Source: Desulfopila aestuarii DSM 18488
Lineage (GTDB): Bacteria > Desulfobacterota > Desulfobulbia > Desulfobulbales > Desulfocapsaceae
NCBI RefSeq assembly: GCF_900143695.1
Contig: NZ_FRFE01000019.1
Location: 1 to 64,000, forward strand
Reading direction: 5' to 3'
DNA: 64,000 nt
Part shown: piece by piece, positions 44,985-54,804 of the stretch
Layout: each line of letters begins with the position of its first letter
Position numbering within the stretch: the stretch's first letter is position 1
The notes under the pieces: model-generated
Databases searched by the model: none
What the model saw: only the letters and a program-made list of their open reading frames with translations
Told to the model about the DNA's origin: nothing
Program-made: the position numbers and the translations under genes

Positions 44985-46055
44985 TCATTGTACTTTACTA
45001 AGTTTTTTGGCCTGATCTTCGGCAATGAGCGGAAAGATAACCTCTTCGAGTTTACCGTTCATGATCGTCTCAAGCTTGTACAGCGTCAGGTTGATACGAT
45101 GATCGGTCAACCTGCCTTGCGGGAAATTATAGGTCCGAATCCGCTCGCTTCTGTCACCTGAACCGACCTGGCTTTTACGATCTTTGGAAATCTTATCCTG
45201 CTGCTCTTGCTGCATCTGATCAAACAGTCTGGCCCGTAGAACGGTGAGAGCTTTTGCTTTATTCTTATGCTGGGACTTCTCGTCCTGACAGGTTACCACT
45301 AATCCTGTGGGCAGATGGGTGACCCGCACAGCGGAATCTGTGGTGTTGACGCTCTGGCCGCCGGGACCGGATGAACGATATACATCAAACTTCAACTCGT
45401 TCATGTCGATCTGGAGTTCCACTTCCTCGGCCTCTGGCAGAATGGCTACTGTGACGGCAGAAGTGTGGATACGCCCCTGGGTCTCTGTTTCCGGTACGCG
45501 CTGAACTCGATGCACACCGCTTTCATACTTCAGCTTAGAGTAGACCTGATCGCCGCTGATAAGGGCGATAATCTCTTTAAACCCGCCAATTCCGAGCGGA
45601 TTAGAGCTTATGGTCTCTACTCGCCAGCCCATTGTCTCAGCAAATCGGCAATACATGCGGAACAGGTCGGCCACGAATAATGCCGCCTCATCGCCACCGG
45701 TTCCGGCCCGAATCTCAAGAAAAGTGTTTTTATCGTCGTTGGGATCCTTCGGTAACAGCAACACCTTGATGTCGTTGTCGATCTGACGCTCTTTCTCCGC
45801 CAGGTCAACTAACTCTGCTCGGGCGAGTTCCCGCATCTCCGGATCTTCATCCTCATCGCGGGCGATCAGTTTGTTGTCGGCAATATCGCTTTTTACCTGC
45901 CTGTACTTTTCGTACAGGGCATGCAACTTGCTCAAATGTGAATGTTCACGGACAACAGCCTGATATTCTTTCTGGTTGCTCACCAGGGCCGGATCGGAAA
46001 GACGGCCTTCGAGCTCGGATAGTTTATCCTGCAGTTCTTCAAACTTCCCTAACAT
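44985..46055 (-). CDS. prfA: Peptide chain release factor 1
   Basis: Terminates translation at UAA and UAG. The 356 residues carry the GGQ loop ([20 protein letters not shown], near residue 229) and the tripeptide anticodon region [16 protein letters not shown] with P-x-T as P-E-T near 187. ATG 46055 is chosen over the longer frame because GTGAGG precedes it. It is followed by prmC. Confidence 0.97.
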   Translation of the reverse strand: MLGKFEELQDKLSELEGRLSDPALVSNQKEYQAVVREHSHLSKLHALYEKYRQVKSDIADNKLIARDEDEDPEMRELARAELVDLAEKERQIDNDIKVLLLPKDPNDDKNTFLEIRAGTGGDEAALFVADLFRMYCRFAETMGWRVETISSNPLGIGGFKEIIALISGDQVYSKLKYESGVHRVQRVPETETQGRIHTSAVTVAILPEAEEVELQIDMNELKFDVYRSSGPGGQSVNTTDSAVRVTHLPTGLVVTCQDEKSQHKNKAKALTVLRARLFDQMQQEQQDKISKDRKSQVGSGDRSERIRTYNFPQGRLTDHRINLTLYKLETIMNGKLEEVIFPLIAEDQAKKLSKVQ

Positions 46056-46177
46056 GATAACCTCACAGATACCCGAATTCGATACGAAAGCCCGCATGCT
46101 TAGAGCTGCGGGGATGGAATCTTGGAATCAGGGCGGGACTGCCGAAAGCATCCCATCCAAAACTCAAGAGATCAATG

Positions 46178-46215
46178 AAAAAAGTCCACAGTCATGTGAA
46201 AACACAACTGTGGAC
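46178..46215 (-). terminator. Intrinsic terminator after rpmE
   Basis: Stem GTCCACAGT/ACTGTGGAC with a 14-base loop; on the - strand it is followed by six T (complement of 46178-46183). It separates rpmE from prfA, so prfA needs its own promoter downstream or read-through. Confidence 0.8.
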
Positions 46216-46291
46216 CTGATACAACTGCTGTTGCTGCCACGAAGAGCAATAAACCTCTTCACGACAGAAAAAAAAAGCCGATGAAGCGTGC

Positions 46292-46507
46292 TTATTTTTT
46301 ATCAGCGAAGTGCTTAGCGTAACGCTGCTTGTACTTCTCGATACGACCAGCGGTATCGATAAGCTTCTGTTTGCCGGTAAAGAAAGGATGGCAGTCAGAG
46401 CAAATTTCAACTTTGATCTCATCGAGCACAGAGCCCATTTCAAATGTTGCGCCACAGGCACAGCTAGCTGTCAAATTATTATATTCCGGATGTATACCGT
46501 TCTTCAT
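46292..46507 (-). CDS. rpmE: Ribosomal protein L31, zinc-binding type
   Basis: The 71-residue protein starts [19 protein letters not shown]. The cysteines in C-A-C-G and later C-S-D-C show it is the zinc-containing (C+) paralogue. The C-terminus reads [14 protein letters not shown], as usual. GGAGG lies 12 bases before ATG 46507, and the frame extends upstream to 46576 without meaning. It lies between rho and prfA with its own terminator. Confidence 0.96.
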   Translation of the reverse strand: MKNGIHPEYNNLTASCACGATFEMGSVLDEIKVEICSDCHPFFTGKQKLIDTAGRIEKYKQRYAKHFADKK

Positions 46508-46674
46508 GATTTTGTATTCCTCCAACACATCAACTGTGGTGTTCAAAAAGCAGTAACTGCCTCGTTTCAAAGACACAAGGTGTGCATTATACCGAGGCGT
46601 AGCAATATTTCAACAAAAATAACCCGAATTTCTCAGGCCAATTCTTTCGGTGGCGACAAGGTCCCCTCGAACGC

Positions 46675-47925
46675 TTAACCATTCATCGAGTCGAGAAAAT
46701 CCTTATTACTCTTCTGATGCTTCAGCTTATCCACCAGGAAATCCATGCAATCCGCAGGATTCATGGAATTCAGCAGTTTCCTGAGAATCCATATGCGATT
46801 CAGCACGTCAGGCTTCAGCAAGAGGTCTTCCTTCCTGGTTCCGGAACGCTTGATGTCAATGGCCGGGAAGATACGTTTATCGGCCATCTTCCGATCAAGA
46901 ACCAGCTCCATGTTGCCGGTGCCTTTAAATTCCTCAAAAATAACCTCGTCCATCCGGCTGCCGGTTTCAATAAGAGCCGTGGCCATAATAGTCAAACTAC
47001 CGCCTTCTTCGATATTTCGGGCAGAACCGAAGAACCGTTTCGGCCTATGCAGGGCATTTGCCTCAACACCACCGGAAAGAATCTTGCCACTGGCAGGCGT
47101 GACGGTGTTATACGCTCGCGCCAACCGGGTAATACTGTCGAGCAGAATCACGACATCTTTTTTATGTTCAACCAGTCGTTTGGCCTTTTCGATGACCATT
47201 TCAGCCACCTGGATATGGCGCTGCGGCGGCTCATCAAAAGTTGAACTGACCACCTCGGCTGTCTTTACCGATCGGGTCATCTCCGTGACTTCTTCCGGTC
47301 GTTCATCAATCAGCAGAACAATAAGGTAGACCTCTTTATGGTTCCTAACAATGGAGTTCGCGATCTTCTGCATCAGCACCGTTTTACCGGTACGGGGCGG
47401 AGCGACGATAAGCCCTCGCTGCCCCTTGCCAATCGGGCAGAACATGTCGATAACACGGGTTGAATAGTTGTCAGGTTGCCACTCCAGAATGAATTTTTCA
47501 TTGGGATGAAGGGGCGTGAGGTTGGCAAAAAGCGTTTTCTGCTTGGACGCCTCTGGCGGATCGAAGTTGACACTCTCCACCTTCAGGAGGGCAAAATATC
47601 TTTCGCCTTCCTTGGGGGCACGTACCAGACCATCAACAACGTCGCCTGTACGCAGATTGAGCCGGCGGATCTGCGAAGGTGAAACATAGATATCGTCAGG
47701 GCCCGGTAAATAGTTATAATCGGGAGCCCGCAAAAATCCAAAACCATCGGGCAGGATCTCAAGGACACCACTGCCACGCATTTTGCCATCCTTGTCGGCC
47801 TGGGCCTGCAGGAGGGCAAAAATCAGCTCCTGCTTACGCATCGAACTGAAGCCTTCTACGTTGAATTCACGGGCAAGCTTTACCAGATCACCGATTTTCA
47901 TCAGTTTCAATTCCGCAAGATTCAT
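46675..47925 (-). CDS. rho: Transcription termination factor Rho
   Basis: Hexameric RNA-dependent ATPase that ends transcription at unstructured C-rich sites. The 416-residue length equals the E. coli type. The N-terminal RNA-binding OB domain has [15 protein letters not shown] near residue 53. Walker A is [14 protein letters not shown] near 170, and the Q-loop/R-loop region follows. Walker B is [18 protein letters not shown] near 260. [16 protein letters not shown] begins the chain. AGGAGAGAGG precedes the ATG. A 530-base untranslated region lies upstream. Confidence 0.97.
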   Translation of the reverse strand: MNLAELKLMKIGDLVKLAREFNVEGFSSMRKQELIFALLQAQADKDGKMRGSGVLEILPDGFGFLRAPDYNYLPGPDDIYVSPSQIRRLNLRTGDVVDGLVRAPKEGERYFALLKVESVNFDPPEASKQKTLFANLTPLHPNEKFILEWQPDNYSTRVIDMFCPIGKGQRGLIVAPPRTGKTVLMQKIANSIVRNHKEVYLIVLLIDERPEEVTEMTRSVKTAEVVSSTFDEPPQRHIQVAEMVIEKAKRLVEHKKDVVILLDSITRLARAYNTVTPASGKILSGGVEANALHRPKRFFGSARNIEEGGSLTIMATALIETGSRMDEVIFEEFKGTGNMELVLDRKMADKRIFPAIDIKRSGTRKEDLLLKPDVLNRIWILRKLLNSMNPADCMDFLVDKLKHQKSNKDFLDSMNG

Positions 47926-48457
47926 TAAAACCTCTCTCCTTTGGGAACTCTTGTTGGTTTCGTAAAAAAGGACGTAAACCAGCGTTCTATATATTTCATG
48001 TTAATTTCGCGTGATTATCCTGATTTTCTAAGGACTTTCTTACGAGTCCACAGACAGTTAGCAGGATTATTTTGACGTATTGTTACAGCATGCTGATGCT
48101 CCCCTTTACGGAGAACACATGATTCGCTGACCAGCCTAAGCAGCCAATAACGACTCGATTTCAAAAACGAATCGCCAGCACATTGATTTTTGCTAAAGGT
48201 CTATATTGTGTTGTGTTTCAGATTGGCAATAGAGTGGAATAATGGAAATGATTCACATGGAATCGCAACATTTCAGCCGATCACTGAATTTGGGAATACA
48301 CCTACCTGAAAGGGTGTGCTATGAGACGCTGGATTGTGTTGCCGGAACAACGAAAGACTCATTAGAAGGCAGGGATTCTTCTCTCGCCACTCCATCTCTT
48401 ATACGTGCTCATTCCGTGCGTGTCAAGCTTTTTACGACCGATTTCTCGAGCGTTTAT
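47926..48457 (-). other. Long upstream region of rho
   Basis: No gene is supportable in these 532 bases; a + frame at 48242-48475 looks random. A candidate promoter lies near 48200-48229, giving a leader of some 270 bases. Rho genes are often self-regulated through their leader, so the length is noteworthy, but no specific Rho site or leader peptide was recognised. Confidence 0.45.
48200..48229 (-). promoter_or_regulatory. Candidate promoter for rho
   Basis: On the - strand TTGCCA (48229-48224), an 18-base spacer and TATAGA (48205-48200). Assigned by eye only. Confidence 0.3.
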
Positions 48458-49060
48458 CTATTCCAAACCATTTGATTCGAGCTGACGGACCAGATGCGAG
48501 ATTTGCAGTACCGTAGCTGCCCAGATACCACCATTATTCACCACCAAATCGGCCCTTTTAGCCTTCTCTTCAGAAGAGAGCTGCAGGGAGAGGATCGACT
48601 CTACCTGCTGGTGGGGAACCCCGTCCCTCTGGCTGGTTCTGGCACCGCATACCGATGTCGGTGCATAAACAGCCACCACACAGTCGAAATCTTCTTGCCA
48701 ACCCACTTCAAAAAGAAGGGGTACTTCAACAAGCAGATACTTCCCTTTCGCCGCAACATCTTCTGCCGCCTTCGCCACCAGCTGTCGAACCCGCGGATGA
48801 AGGATCTCTTCTAAATCCTGCCGCACTGTCGGATCGGCAAAAACAGCCTCTCGCAGCATGGTTCGATCCAGTTGCCCATCATCGGCAAAAAAGCGATCCG
48901 CGTACTGCTTTTTCAGCTCAAACCATCCGGATTGCTCTGGCATCAACAATTGGCGGCAAACCATGTCGGTATCGATACAGTCACAGCTCAGTGCTGAAGC
49001 AAGCATCGCTGCCACCCTGCTCTTTCCTGAGCCCACAGCGCCGGTTATGGCGATAATCAT
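48458..49060 (-). CDS. coaE: Dephospho-CoA kinase
   Basis: Last step of coenzyme A synthesis: phosphorylates the ribose 3'-OH of dephospho-CoA. The 200 residues begin MIIAITGAVGSGKS with a Walker A loop. They include DCIDTDMVCRQLL near 32 and the CoA-site HPRVR plus VEVPLLFEVGW near 110. ATG 49060 starts one base after the rluD-like stop; an upstream GTG (49075) would overlap that gene and is an alternative, because GAGGGA lies between them. The family's T-Q-R-D segment reads ARTSQRDGVPHQQ, as usual. Confidence 0.94.
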   Translation of the reverse strand: MIIAITGAVGSGKSRVAAMLASALSCDCIDTDMVCRQLLMPEQSGWFELKKQYADRFFADDGQLDRTMLREAVFADPTVRQDLEEILHPRVRQLVAKAAEDVAAKGKYLLVEVPLLFEVGWQEDFDCVVAVYAPTSVCGARTSQRDGVPHQQVESILSLQLSSEEKAKRADLVVNNGGIWAATVLQISHLVRQLESNGLE

Positions 49061-49061
49061 G

Positions 49062-50033
49062 CTAAAGTCCCTCACCTGTGGCCAACTGATCCAAAATCTC
49101 CTGCATGTCTTGCCAGATCGGAGCTCGAAAGTGGAGATTTACACCTGTTATGGGATGATTAAAGGCGATACGGGATGCATGGAGCATTTGACGAGGAAAG
49201 GGTTTGTTGTCTCTGTTTGGACCATAGATAGTATCACCGGCCACCGGATGCCCAAGGTGAGCCATATGGACACGTATCTGGTGAGTTCTGCCGGTCTCAA
49301 TCTTGACTCGTATCTTACTGAAGCGGTTTTCATACTCGTCCAGAACTCGCCAGTTGCTCACCGCATATTTGCCTGTGGTTTCCTGGACAGCCATTTTCTG
49401 TCTGTTGTTCTGATGACGACCGATAGGCGCAACAATCCGCCCTTCTGGTTGGTCGAGGATCCCAAAAACCAGCGCGATATACTCTTTCTCCACCTCCCGC
49501 GCCTTGAAAGCTTCAACCAGCGCCCTATGGACCTGATCATTCTTGGCAACTACCATTATCCCGGAAGTATCTTTATCAAGGCGGTGAACGATGCCCGGCC
49601 TCGCCGCATCACCGACTTCGGCAATGGTCTCGCAGTGATGCAGCAACCCGTTGACCAGGGTACCATGATGATTGCCGCTACCAGGATGGACTACCAGTCC
49701 AGGGGGTTTGGAGAGAACAAGAAGAGATGGGTCCTCAAAGAGAATGGGAAATTCAAGTTGTTCCGGGCTCACCTCTAGCGGCGGAGTATCAATCAGGCTA
49801 CCACTCACCAATTCGCCGTTTTTCAGTTTGTAACCAGCCTTCTTCGCTTCACCATCTACCAATATATGGCCGGAACGAATAGACGCACCGATCCGCGATC
49901 GTGAACTATCGGGAATGCACTGCACCAGAAGATGATCCAGCCGCACTCCGGCCTGAGTAGCATCGATACGTATAACAACCTGTTCCGCATTCTGCTCTGT
50001 AGCGAGCGGTTCATCACTTACTGTCACTTCCAT
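49062..50033 (-). CDS. RluD-family 23S rRNA pseudouridine synthase
   Basis: A 323-residue RluA-type enzyme. An N-terminal S4 RNA-binding domain (residues about 25-90, RLDHLLVQCIPDSSRSRIGASIRSG) is followed by the catalytic domain. HRLDKDTSGIMVVAKN near residue 148 holds the catalytic Asp. ETGRTHQIRVHMAHLGHPVAGD near 248 is the second signature. The S4-plus-catalytic layout fits RluD (positions 1911/1915/1917 of helix 69 in E. coli), but RluC is not excluded. It is coupled to coaE at its 3' end. The start ATG has no obvious ribosome site. Confidence 0.9.
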   Translation of the reverse strand: MEVTVSDEPLATEQNAEQVVIRIDATQAGVRLDHLLVQCIPDSSRSRIGASIRSGHILVDGEAKKAGYKLKNGELVSGSLIDTPPLEVSPEQLEFPILFEDPSLLVLSKPPGLVVHPGSGNHHGTLVNGLLHHCETIAEVGDAARPGIVHRLDKDTSGIMVVAKNDQVHRALVEAFKAREVEKEYIALVFGILDQPEGRIVAPIGRHQNNRQKMAVQETTGKYAVSNWRVLDEYENRFSKIRVKIETGRTHQIRVHMAHLGHPVAGDTIYGPNRDNKPFPRQMLHASRIAFNHPITGVNLHFRAPIWQDMQEILDQLATGEGL

Positions 50034-50195
50034 AGCAGATATGCGGTGTTTCTCTGTGGTGTGCCTGTGTCGGCATCATACCCGGGATCGGGAGGAAGCC
50101 CTGCCACGTCACTGCAGCAGCAGGTCGAGCACGGCAATAAAAGACAATAGAGAGTTTTACGGTCTGTTTTGCTGTTTCCTGCAGAAAGTCAGCGT

Positions 50196-50684
50196 TTACG
50201 CAAAAATCGTCTCAATGCGCTTGGAAACCATAGCCTCTTCAATTTTCTGCGCCAGCGAAAGCTCCTTTACCAGGAGGTTCTTGGCTGTGTCGAGCATCTT
50301 CCTCTCGCCATACGACAAATCCTTATCGACACTCAAGAGGAAAAGATCTCGCAGAACTTCAGCGACTTCGTGAACGGAACCGGTTTTGATTTTCTCCATG
50401 TAATCACGGTAACGTCGATTCCAGGTCTGGCTTCCAATCTCGATATCCCTCTCCTCCAGAATGTCGATGACCTCATCCACTTGCTGGCTGCTGACAATTG
50501 CTCTCAACCCTACATTCTGACTGCTGGCTGTCGGAATCATGATTGTCATTCCGTTCTCCAGGATCTCCAGTACATAAAATGTATGGTCGACACCTGCAAC
50601 AGACTGTTTTTCAATAGCTTTGATAACGCCTACGCCATGGGCCGGATATACCGCCATATCACCTTCAGCAAACACTGCTTTCAC
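50196..50684 (-). CDS. carD: CarD/CdnL-family transcription regulator
   Basis: A 162-residue protein with the RNA-polymerase-interacting domain (related to the RID of Mfd): FAEGDMAVYPAHGVGVIKAIEK near residue 5. A helical DNA-binding C-terminus follows (WNRRYRDYMEKI near 92, LSYGERKMLDTAKNLLVKELSLA). It stabilises open complexes, notably at rRNA promoters. The start is GTG 50684. It lies between pth and the rluD-like gene, the same strand, with over 150 bases on each side, so it has its own promoter. Confidence 0.93.
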   Translation of the reverse strand: MKAVFAEGDMAVYPAHGVGVIKAIEKQSVAGVDHTFYVLEILENGMTIMIPTASSQNVGLRAIVSSQQVDEVIDILEERDIEIGSQTWNRRYRDYMEKIKTGSVHEVAEVLRDLFLLSVDKDLSYGERKMLDTAKNLLVKELSLAQKIEEAMVSKRIETIFA

Positions 50685-50963
50685 CTCTGTCGGAAAATAT
50701 CATAATACTAGAAAGACAGGGAAACACTTCCCCGCATGCGAAAGAATTTTCACATGACATTCAGATGAGAACCTGGGCTTCAAATGACAACTTTCTGTCA
50801 ATCCAGGCATACATTGAATCACGGTCCACAAAACCTGCGAACCGTCTTTACATCTTCAAACGTTATTTAACACTATACCATATCTAGCACAAACATGCCC
50901 TGATTTTCCGTGGAAAGTCGTCAAGGGCATAAAAGCACAGAACTCTTGAACAATATTTTCAGC

Positions 50964-51557
50964 TTATTTGATGCTGTTGATAAGGCTCATGGCCCGGGCC
51001 GGACCATCACTGACGAAATATTTAAGGCCATCCTCAATACTGGAAATCCGTTCATTCATAAGCTCAACCTCGTCCCGTGACATAGCCGAGAGGACATATT
51101 GGTCCACGGGAAAGTCGGGATGAACACCATTTTTTCCAGGCCTGCCGATGCCAATCTTCAGGCGATGAAAACCATTGTCCCCCAAGTGCTGGGTAATAGA
51201 TCGAATACCGTTATGGCCACCAGCCCCGCCCCCGGTCACAAGTTTAAGTCGACCGGGATGCATGTCGAGATCATCATGTATAACGACGATATTTTCGACG
51301 GGAATCCGGTAAAAATTGACGAACTGAGCAACTGCGCGGCCGCTGAGGTTCATGTAGGTCATCGGTTTGATCAGCGTCAGTCGCGAGCTCCACCGGCTGA
51401 GACGACAGAATTGCGCCTCCCATTTCTGCGAAGTAATCGTTTCTCCCCAAAGTCTTGCCAGTTCATCCACAACAAGGAAGCCGACATTATGCCTGGTGTC
51501 ACTATATTTTGGTCCAGGGTTACCTAAACCGATGAAGAGAAATTCATTATCAGTCAT
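50964..51557 (-). CDS. pth: Peptidyl-tRNA hydrolase
   Basis: Frees tRNA from peptidyl-tRNAs that fall off the ribosome. The 197 residues include FIGLGNPGPKYSDTRHNVGF (catalytic His near residue 25), KPMTYMNLSG near 70, VVIHDDLDM near 97 and GGAGGHNGIRSI near 112. ATG 51557 is preferred to the longer frame (51635), which runs back over the rplY terminator. The rplY-pth pair is widely conserved. Confidence 0.96.
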   Translation of the reverse strand: MTDNEFLFIGLGNPGPKYSDTRHNVGFLVVDELARLWGETITSQKWEAQFCRLSRWSSRLTLIKPMTYMNLSGRAVAQFVNFYRIPVENIVVIHDDLDMHPGRLKLVTGGGAGGHNGIRSITQHLGDNGFHRLKIGIGRPGKNGVHPDFPVDQYVLSAMSRDEVELMNERISSIEDGLKYFVSDGPARAMSLINSIK

Positions 51558-51580
51558 GAGAATATCGCCTGCATAAATGC

Positions 51581-51615
51581 AAAAATCCGGAGAAGGTAAC
51601 ACCATCTCCGGATTT
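51581..51615 (-). terminator. Intrinsic terminator after rplY
   Basis: Stem AAATCCGGAGA/TCTCCGGATTT with an 11-base loop, followed on the - strand by T5. It lies about 75 bases past the rplY stop and just upstream of the pth start, so pth transcription may depend on read-through. Confidence 0.8.
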
Positions 51616-51688
51616 GCTTCAACATAACCATCCACTCATCCTGCCCCCCTAAGGGGTCAGATAATGGCGGAACAGCATGAACGGTATA

Positions 51689-52240
51689 TTACTTCACAAC
51701 TCCAACACAAGGAGCATCCGCCTTGGAAACCATTTTCACGTTCTCTGGCAGAGCGATAGCAGAAAAGCTCAGGTGCTGACCAATGGCAATTCCGGCCACA
51801 TTCAGCACAACATCGTTGGGAATATCGAGGGGCTTGCCTTCCAGCATAACGGAATCCGCATAGGTTTCCAGACGGCCACCAAGGTCAACACCCTTAGCGG
51901 TACCTTCGTATTTCAAAGGCACGTTGAAAACTGCGGGTTTCTCCAGATCGATCTCACAAAAATCAGCATGAATCAGAGTGTCCATTACCGGATCGGTCTG
52001 CACCTCTTTCAGTACAACGCTTCTATCCGCTGCACCGTCGATCTTCATGGTAACGACAGCATTACGTCTATAAATCTCAAGCAGTTTGGTCTTCATCGAC
52101 TTGCTGTCTAACTGAAGAGCCAGGGCCTCTCCACCTGCACCATAAACAACTGCAGGGGTTATCCCCTCGCTACGAAGACGACGCATGGGACCCTTACCGG
52201 TAACCGTCCGTACGGCAGCGGTCATTTCTACCTGAAGCAT
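51689..52240 (-). CDS. rplY: Ribosomal protein L25, general stress type (Ctc/TL5)
   Basis: The 183-residue long form (Ctc) has the N-terminal 5S-rRNA-binding L25 domain (residues 1-95, VTGKGPMRRLRSEGITPAVVYG). The C-terminal beta domain (FNVPLKYEGTAKGVDLGG onward) is missing in E. coli L25. AAGGAGG precedes the ATG. It lies between prs and pth. Confidence 0.95.
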   Translation of the reverse strand: MLQVEMTAAVRTVTGKGPMRRLRSEGITPAVVYGAGGEALALQLDSKSMKTKLLEIYRRNAVVTMKIDGAADRSVVLKEVQTDPVMDTLIHADFCEIDLEKPAVFNVPLKYEGTAKGVDLGGRLETYADSVMLEGKPLDIPNDVVLNVAGIAIGQHLSFSAIALPENVKMVSKADAPCVGVVK

Positions 52241-52341
52241 AATTCCTCCTTGGTCCGCCTGCCATCTCCAGTTTGTATGGATACTCTCAGCGGCCGAGTG
52301 TGTATGTTAAAACTCTCTTCTCTGTATCTATTCCCCGCCCG

Positions 52342-53280
52342 TTACACAAAGAGTGAACTGACGGAATCTTCATTATGAATCCTCTTTATGGCATCTGCCA
52401 GCAACGAGGAAACATTCAGGACCTTAATTTTGCCGCAAGCCTCGGCCTCGGGACGTAACGGTATAGTGTTGGTTACGACCAGAGATTTAATTTCCGAGTT
52501 AATAATCCGCTCAACAGCCGGACCGGAAAGAACAGGATGGCTACAGCAAGCGTGAACTTCTTTGGCACCATTCTTGATGAGTGTGGCCGCACCGTTGCAC
52601 AAGGTACCGGCGGTATCCACCATGTCATCCATCAAAATAGCTGTTTTGCCTCGCACATCACCAATGACATGCATTGCTTCACATTCATTCGGCCGGTCTC
52701 GACGTTTATCGATAATCGCAAGCCCTGAATTCATGCGCTTGGCAAATGCTCGTGTTCGTTCCACACCACCAGCATCCGGGGAGACCATGATAACATCCTC
52801 GAAATTTTTCTTGATGTACTCAAGAATAACCGGAGCAGCGTAGAGATGATCCACAGGAATATTAAAAAAGCCCTGGATCTGGCCAGCATGAAGGTCCATG
52901 CAGAGCACACGGCGCACACCGACCACCATGAGCATCTCTGCCACTACCTTCGCGGATATGGGCACGCGTGGAGCGTTTTTCCTGTCTTGCCGGGCATAAC
53001 CGTAATAGGGGATAACTGCGGTAATTCTTCTGGCGGAAGCACGTCGCAGGGCGTCAACCATCAGCACAAGTTCCATCAGATGGTCGTTGACCGGGCTGGA
53101 TGTGGGCTGAACCACAAAAACATCGGCCCCACGAACATTCTCACTTATTTCGACGAAGATCTCTCCGTCGCTGAACTTTCGGAGTTCCGAGCCGGTGATG
53201 GGCATTCCGAGATGACTGCAGATTTCCCGCGCCAGAGTCGGATGGGCATTACCAGAGACAACCTTCAGCACTTTTGGCAT
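52342..53280 (-). CDS. prs: Ribose-phosphate pyrophosphokinase
   Basis: Makes PRPP from ribose-5-phosphate and ATP for nucleotides, His and Trp. The 312-residue length fits class I. Landmarks are [16 protein letters not shown] near residue 36, [10 protein letters not shown] near 95 and the divalent-metal His in [14 protein letters not shown] near 128. The PRPP loop [15 protein letters not shown] is near 215. It follows tRNA-Gln by about 45 bases. Confidence 0.97.
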   Translation of the reverse strand: MPKVLKVVSGNAHPTLAREICSHLGMPITGSELRKFSDGEIFVEISENVRGADVFVVQPTSSPVNDHLMELVLMVDALRRASARRITAVIPYYGYARQDRKNAPRVPISAKVVAEMLMVVGVRRVLCMDLHAGQIQGFFNIPVDHLYAAPVILEYIKKNFEDVIMVSPDAGGVERTRAFAKRMNSGLAIIDKRRDRPNECEAMHVIGDVRGKTAILMDDMVDTAGTLCNGAATLIKNGAKEVHACCSHPVLSGPAVERIINSEIKSLVVTNTIPLRPEAEACGKIKVLNVSSLLADAIKRIHNEDSVSSLFV

Positions 53281-53326
53281 TTTTCCATCTCTTTTGTATG
53301 GCAGAGCAGGATCACATCACACGAAC

Positions 53327-53402
53327 TGGCTGGGGCGCTAGGAGTCGAACCTAGGAATGCCGGGATCAAAACCCGGTGCCTTAACCACTTGGCTACGCCC
53401 CA
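53327..53402 (-). tRNA. tRNA-Gln (TTG anticodon)
   Basis: A full cloverleaf is visible. The acceptor is TGGGGCG/CGCCCCA. The D arm is GCC...GGC. The anticodon stem CCGGG/CCCGG closes loop TTTTGAT, with anticodon TTG. The T arm is CTAGG-TTCGACT-CCTAG. The discriminator is G and the CCA end is encoded. The U1-A72 first pair is the weak pair characteristic of tRNA-Gln and favoured by GlnRS; a glnS gene is in this window. The first ten bases overlap the 3' end of ispE. Confidence 0.97.
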
Positions 53403-54319
53403 GTGTACGATCGTGTAACAAAAACTCGCTCTTTATATTCCAGGCACAACCGATCGGCAGCACCCTGTACAGCTACCATATCTGACCTGTCATCTGGAAA
53501 AACACCGAACACTGTCGGTCCACTCCCGGACATCATAGCCTTGTACGCACCGAGATCAAGCAATTTTTTCTTCATCTGCTCGATTTCTGAAAACGTACCG
53601 CTGGTAACCTGTTCCAGATCATTGCACATGTCGTTAAGCGACAGCGCTTTGACATCGTGAATTCGGGAAGGAGACATTCTAGATTCTTCAGAATCACTTG
53701 TCAACGCAAAAGTTTCAAAAACCCACTTGGTAGAAACAGAAAAACCGGGATTCACCAAAATAATGGAGCAATTGGTAAGCGGCTCCACAGGAACCATCAC
53801 TTCACCAATGCCGGTAGCGAGCACTGCACTGTGTTCCACGGCGAAAAACGGCACATCGGCTCCTAACGGAGTTGCCATTTTCACCAACGCCTGATCAGTG
53901 AACTCGTGGTCAAACAATCTATTCAGCCCCCGCAGCACCGTTCCTGCATCACTACTGCCACCACCAAGGCCTGCACCGGAAGGAACCTTTTTCTGCAGAT
54001 GAATCTCGACACCTTTACCTGTACTTTTTTGGCTAGCCTTCAAAAAGGCCTGCGCGGCCCGCCAGGCGAGATTTCCTGCCCCACCGGGAATATCAGGATC
54101 GTCGCAATGCAGGACAATCTCTGGTTGCGGCAGGATTCTGAGGCTGATTTCATCGGCAAGATCCAGTTTCTGCATCCAGGTTTCCAGCTCGTGGTAGCCA
54201 TCCCCCCTTCTGCCAAGCACCCTGAGCAGGAGATTTACCTTACACGGTGCCAGCAGCTTTACCACCTGCTCTGGAGGGTTGACACCTTTATCGGCACTCT
54301 TCCGCACGCTAGCGACCAT
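53393..54319 (-). CDS. ispE: 4-diphosphocytidyl-2-C-methyl-D-erythritol kinase
   Basis: GHMP kinase of the MEP isoprenoid pathway. The 308 residues include APCKVNLLLRVLGRRGDGYHEL near residue 24. The ATP-binding Gly-rich loop VPSGAGLGGGSSDAG is near 112, and MMSGSGPTVFGVF near 270. The last codons read R-S-Y-T-G-A then TAG, with TAG being bases 8-10 of tRNA-Gln. The N-terminus is about 20 residues longer than usual; an internal start is possible. ispE beside prs is a common arrangement. Confidence 0.95.
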   Translation of the reverse strand: MVASVRKSADKGVNPPEQVVKLLAPCKVNLLLRVLGRRGDGYHELETWMQKLDLADEISLRILPQPEIVLHCDDPDIPGGAGNLAWRAAQAFLKASQKSTGKGVEIHLQKKVPSGAGLGGGSSDAGTVLRGLNRLFDHEFTDQALVKMATPLGADVPFFAVEHSAVLATGIGEVMVPVEPLTNCSIILVNPGFSVSTKWVFETFALTSDSEESRMSPSRIHDVKALSLNDMCNDLEQVTSGTFSEIEQMKKKLLDLGAYKAMMSGSGPTVFGVFPDDRSDMVAVQGAADRLCLEYKERVFVTRSYTGA

Positions 54320-54340
54320 CGATATTTACGAAAAAGCAGT

Positions 54341-54676
54341 TCACTTTCGTGCTTTCACAAACCGCAGCTTGACGTCATAAATGATATTTTTCAACATTTC
54401 CTCTTCGTCCCGCGACAGGTTACCCTTGGTTTTCTGCTGCAGCATCACCAGGGTATCGATCGCATGCCGAGCAAGGTCATGATCGACATTGGTCTGTCCG
54501 GTCCGTGGATCCCTGATCTCACCCAGATGATAGAGGGCCGAAGTATTCAGCGACATGACAAAAGTCGAAAAAGTCACCTCGGGCATCACACATCTCCCCT
54601 CTTTATCAGGCACCTTGCCCTCGCCGCAAATACAATCTTCGGCAGCGTCGGTTTTTGCTGTTGTATCTTCTACCAT
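54341..54676 (-). CDS. DUF1844-domain protein
   Basis: The 111-residue protein has the DUF1844 core PEVTFSTFVMSLNTSALYHLGEI near residue 32 and ARHAIDTLVMLQQKTKGNLSRDEEEMLKNIIYDVKLRFV to the end. A Cys-containing N-terminal stretch (DCICGEGK...GRC) precedes it. The function is unknown. In many Desulfobacterota this gene sits beside ispE or similar housekeeping genes. It follows serA by about 130 bases. Confidence 0.8.
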   Translation of the reverse strand: MVEDTTAKTDAAEDCICGEGKVPDKEGRCVMPEVTFSTFVMSLNTSALYHLGEIRDPRTGQTNVDHDLARHAIDTLVMLQQKTKGNLSRDEEEMLKNIIYDVKLRFVKARK

Positions 54677-54804
54677 ATCTATTCCTTTTTGCTGTTTTCT
54701 CTTCCCTCTTCAGCCCTGTGAGCTGGTCGGAAAAAAGTACACGAACCCAAGGCCATCATTTCGGCCCTGGAGTATCTATTATAAACTTACTGATCCCACG
54801 TTGT

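Noticed and set aside
48242-48475. 77-codon + frame upstream of coaE/rho
   Set aside because: No motif or ribosome site; it runs against the gene direction of the region and looks random.
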